Assembly: GCF_018069925.1 (NCBI RefSeq)
Contig: NZ_JAGPXB010000001.1
Location: 594,423 to 658,422 of the forward strand
Direction of reading: 5' to 3'
Length of the DNA: 64,000 bases
Source: Flavobacterium erciyesense
Lineage (GTDB): Bacteria > Bacteroidota > Bacteroidia > Flavobacteriales > Flavobacteriaceae
Part shown: piece by piece, positions 61,514 to 64,000 of the stretch
How positions within the stretch are numbered: the first letter of the stretch is position 1
Layout of the letters: every line of letters starts with the position of its first letter
The notes under the pieces: generated by a model
What the model saw: only the letters and a program-made list of their open reading frames with translations
Databases searched by the model: none
Told to the model about the DNA's origin: nothing
Translations under genes and position numbers: made by a program

Positions 61514-62266
61514 ATGTTAAGTATAAAAAATTTACACGCCTCAATAGGTGACAAAGAAATATTAAAGGGAATTAACCTTGAAGTAAAAGCGGGAGAAATT
61601 CACGCGATAATGGGACCAAACGGTGCTGGAAAAAGTACCCTTTCGGCGATTATTGCAGGAAATGAAAATTATGAAGTGACCGAAGGAGAAATCTTTTTGG
61701 ATAACGAAGACATTTCAGAATTGGCTCCAGAAGAAAGAGCACACAAAGGTGTTTTCCTTTCGTTTCAATATCCTGTTGAAATCCCGGGTGTTTCAGTAAC
61801 TAACTTCATGAGAACAGCTATCAACGAAACGCGTAAAGCAAACGGTCAGGAAGAAATGCCTGCCAACGAAATGCTGAAAGTGATTCGTGAAAAATCAGAA
61901 TTACTAGAAATTGACCGTAAATTTTTGTCACGTTCTTTAAACGAAGGTTTTTCGGGTGGAGAAAAAAAGCGTAATGAAATTTTTCAAATGGCTATGCTAG
62001 AACCAAAATTAGCCATCCTTGACGAAACCGATTCTGGACTAGATATTGATGCTTTGAGAATTGTTGCCAATGGTGTTAACAAACTAAAAAGCGATAAAAA
62101 TGCTATAGTGGTGATCACGCATTACCAAAGATTACTTGATTACATCGTTCCTGATTTTGTTCACGTTCTGTACAACGGAAAAATTGTAAAATCTGGCGGT
62201 AAAGAATTGGCGCACGAGCTAGAAGAAAAAGGGTACGACTGGATTAAACAAGAACAAGAAGCTTAA
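61514..62266 (+). CDS. sufC: Fe-S cluster assembly ATPase SufC
   Basis: A 250-residue ABC-type ATPase that drives SufBCD. Walker A GPNGAGKST (34-42), signature FSGGEKKRNE, Walker B LAILDETDSGLD and the switch histidine in VITHYQR are all present. Cytoplasmic, no membrane part. Sits between the broken four-helix-bundle gene and sufD. Confidence 0.97.
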   Translation: MLSIKNLHASIGDKEILKGINLEVKAGEIHAIMGPNGAGKSTLSAIIAGNENYEVTEGEIFLDNEDISELAPEERAHKGVFLSFQYPVEIPGVSVTNFMRTAINETRKANGQEEMPANEMLKVIREKSELLEIDRKFLSRSLNEGFSGGEKKRNEIFQMAMLEPKLAILDETDSGLDIDALRIVANGVNKLKSDKNAIVVITHYQRLLDYIVPDFVHVLYNGKIVKSGGKELAHELEEKGYDWIKQEQEA

Positions 62267-62279
62267 AATTTTGTTTGAA

Positions 62280-62338
62280 GTTTAAAGTTTAAAGTTGCCT
62301 CATGATAACTTTAAACTTTTAAACCTTAAACTTTAAAC
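62280..62338. repeat. hairpin spacer of the tttaaacctt family (sufC-sufD)
   Basis: Left words gtttaaagtttaaagtt (62280-62296) and right words aactttaaacttttaaacc (from 62307) pair over 10 or more bases; no gene inside. Confidence 0.85.
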
Positions 62339-62347
62339 AATATAAAA

Positions 62348-63664
62348 ATGGATTTAAAAGAAAAATTAATATCGTCTTTTATGGCTTTTGAGGAGCGCGT
62401 TGATGTTCACACTGAACTACACGACTTGCGTACCGCTGCCCTAAAGAACTTTGAAACCAAAGGTTTCCCAACTAAAAAAGAGGAAGCATGGAAATATACA
62501 TCGCTTAACGCAATTCTTAAAAATGACTTTACCGTTTTTCCAAAACAGGAAAACGCAGTACAATATTCTGATGTAAAAAAATACTTTTTACATGAAGTAG
62601 ATACCTACAAAGTAGTTTTTATTGATGGTGTTTTTAGTTCGCATTTATCAGCTACAACTCACGAAGGAATTGATGTTTGCTTACTTTCTTCTGCTTTGAC
62701 AAAACCAAAATACAAAACCGTTATTGACGCGTATTTTAATCAAGTTGTCAACAAAGAAGAAACGTTGACTTCATTAAACACGGCTTTCGCCAATGAAGGA
62801 GCGTACATCAACATTCCGAAAGGAAAAGTGGCAGACAAACCGATCGAAATCATGTATTTATCGACTGGTAATGAAGCGGCAATGCTAGTACAACCGCGTA
62901 ACTTGATTGTTGTGGGCGAGAACGCGCAAGTGCAAATCATAGAGCGTCATCAAAGCTTGAACGAAAATGCAGTATTAACCAATTCGGTTACTGAGATTTT
63001 TGCACAAAAAAGAGCCTTTGTAGATGTTTATAAAATTCAAAACGATAACGAAGCTGCTAATTTAGTTGATAACACATATGTATCTCAGCAAGAAGAAAGC
63101 AGTGTTGCTGTAAATACCTTCAGTTTTGGAGGAAACATGACTCGTAATAATCTTAATTTTTACCATTTCGGAGAGCATATCGTAAGCTACTTGAACGGAA
63201 TTACCATTATTGGCGATAAACAGCACGTAGATCACTACACATTGGTTCACCACGCTACTCCTAACTGTGAAAGCCATCAAGATTATAAAGGAATTTTTAA
63301 TGATAAATCGACTGGTGTATTTAACGGAAAAATCTTTGTAGAAAAAGAAGCTCAAAAAACAAATGCTTTTCAAAAAAGCAATAATATTTTATTGAGCGAC
63401 AAGGCTACCATCAATGCTAAACCGCAACTAGAAATTTTTGCTGATGATGTGAAATGTTCTCATGGTTGCACCATCGGGCAATTAGATGAAACAGCATTGT
63501 TCTATATGCAACAACGCGGAATTCCTGTTAAAGAAGCCAAAGCTTTATTGATGTACGCATTCTCTAATGCAGTAATCGAAAGCATTAAAATACCAGAATT
63601 AAAACAACGCATCACCAAAATCATTGCCAACAAACTTGGTGTAAAAATGGGATTTGATTTGTAG
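62348..63664 (+). CDS. sufD: Fe-S cluster assembly protein SufD
   Basis: A 438-residue beta-helical partner of SufB in the scaffold. Typical parts: KKEEAWKYTSL near residue 41, NIPKGKVADKPIEIMYLST, and the C-terminal KCSHGCTIGQLDETALFYMQQRGIP with the conserved histidine. Length is normal. The transcript seems to end in the hairpin at 63691; sufS and sufE are not in the window, although they often follow sufD in this group. Confidence 0.95.
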   Translation: MDLKEKLISSFMAFEERVDVHTELHDLRTAALKNFETKGFPTKKEEAWKYTSLNAILKNDFTVFPKQENAVQYSDVKKYFLHEVDTYKVVFIDGVFSSHLSATTHEGIDVCLLSSALTKPKYKTVIDAYFNQVVNKEETLTSLNTAFANEGAYINIPKGKVADKPIEIMYLSTGNEAAMLVQPRNLIVVGENAQVQIIERHQSLNENAVLTNSVTEIFAQKRAFVDVYKIQNDNEAANLVDNTYVSQQEESSVAVNTFSFGGNMTRNNLNFYHFGEHIVSYLNGITIIGDKQHVDHYTLVHHATPNCESHQDYKGIFNDKSTGVFNGKIFVEKEAQKTNAFQKSNNILLSDKATINAKPQLEIFADDVKCSHGCTIGQLDETALFYMQQRGIPVKEAKALLMYAFSNAVIESIKIPELKQRITKIIANKLGVKMGFDL

Positions 63665-63690
63665 TTTTAACCACAAGCTTCGCTATACAC

Positions 63691-63724
63691 AAAGGGCGCA
63701 GAGTTTTACAACTTTGCGCCCTTT
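63691..63724. terminator. bidirectional hairpin terminator after sufD
   Basis: aaagggcgcagagt pairs with actttgcgcccttt (one G-T pair), between the convergent sufD and serine hydrolase genes. Confidence 0.8.
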
Positions 63725-63730
63725 CTATTT

Positions 63731-64000
63731 TTACTTCTTGTGATTAATAGATGAAATTATCCCCTTCATGATTTCATTAAAATTAAATTCTGGAGATTCT
63801 TTTAAACCCATTCGCACCACAACTAAGTCAAGTGACGGAATAATCAAAATCATTTGACCTTGATAGCCACTACAAAAATACATATCCCTTGGAACATCTT
63901 GAAAGGTGCCACTAGCATTAAGCCAAAAATGAGCACCATATTTTCCATCTGAGGTATTCGTAGGTGTTGCGGTGTATTTTGCCCAACCTTCATTAAAAAT
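63731..64000 (-). CDS. serine hydrolase (beta-lactamase-like), C-terminal part, cut by the window edge
   Basis: The last 89 codons of a minus-strand gene are visible. They read WAKYTATPTNTSDGKYGAHF and later FCSGYQGQMILIIPSLDLVVV, ending NHKK. The order YGAHFW followed by SGYQGQ and PSLDLVVVRMG is that of class C beta-lactamase-like serine hydrolases (esterases, D-aminopeptidases). The catalytic SxxK and YxN motifs lie outside the window, so activity cannot be judged. Confidence 0.8.
   Translation of the reverse strand: MFNEGWAKYTATPTNTSDGKYGAHFWLNASGTFQDVPRDMYFCSGYQGQMILIIPSLDLVVVRMGLKESPEFNFNEIMKGIISSINHKK

Noticed and set aside
11036..62338. Hairpin spacers as ordinary rho-independent terminators
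   Set aside because: They lack T runs, lie between co-directional genes, and differ in build from the clear terminators of this window, which have GC-richer stems and A/T tails.

Overview
The window is a 64-kb, AT-rich stretch of a chromosome from the Flavobacteriaceae, most likely Flavobacterium or a close relative. The evidence is the gene set (recO next to porZ of the type IX secretion system, an expanded Bat/MoxR operon, an antiquitin-type aldehyde dehydrogenase, a flavobacterial-type suf cluster), the Bacteroidota promoter signature TAnnTTTG upstream of several genes, and the many Gln-ending signal peptides and SCxx-type lipoproteins. I see no rRNA, tRNA, CRISPR array or insertion sequence.

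Layout. 0-8 kb: a structured RNA element, recO, porZ, gdhA, a probable outer-membrane protein, a transsulfuration enzyme and a DUF3298-type lipoprotein. 8-13 kb: a second RNA element, DinB and ArsC-like genes, a DMT exporter, then yicC-gmk-(four-helix-bundle gene)-nadD separated by hairpin-forming repeat spacers. 13-20 kb: a LysR regulator divergent from an exported DJ-1/PfpI protein and an iron alcohol dehydrogenase, gpsA, pheS, small unknown genes, cvpA-like. 20-29.4 kb: one long leftward operon moxR-DUF58-(BatD-like)-batA-batB-batC-batD-batE. 29.6-45.6 kb: housekeeping and metabolic genes (aldo/keto reductase, SDR, AlbA_2 protein, phosphatase, antiquitin-like ALDH, third RNA element, 3-hydroxyanthranilate dioxygenase, nuclease/phosphatase, LD-carboxypeptidase, YraN, mfd, threonine dehydrogenase-like). 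45.7-50.0 kb: an accessory island on the minus strand with two paralogous lipoproteins, a chimeric HExxH protein, a frameshifted fragment of a related toxin-like domain, and a lipoprotein with an NlpC/P60-like domain whose start codon is followed by 13 TTTG tetranucleotides, a strong phase-variation candidate. 50.2-58.6 kb: FAD oxidoreductase, M1, S8 and M48 peptidases, an MBL hydrolase and a YjgN/DUF898 membrane protein. 58.8-63.7 kb: the suf genes (IscA-like, sufB, sufC, sufD) interrupted by two more four-helix-bundle genes, one frameshifted. The right edge cuts a serine hydrolase.

The most interesting pattern is in the spacers. Many intergenic gaps, often between co-directional genes, are filled with degenerate short-word repeats (families such as actaagg, actgaaaactg, tttaaacctt, agatttaaag) arranged as inverted arms that can fold as hairpins. 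All three S23/IVP-like four-helix-bundle genes sit between such arms, as if the gene had been inserted in a hairpin spacer. Together with three copies of a Flavo-1-like RNA, this makes the non-coding part of the window unusually structured. All functional calls rest on reading motifs by eye; no database search was run.
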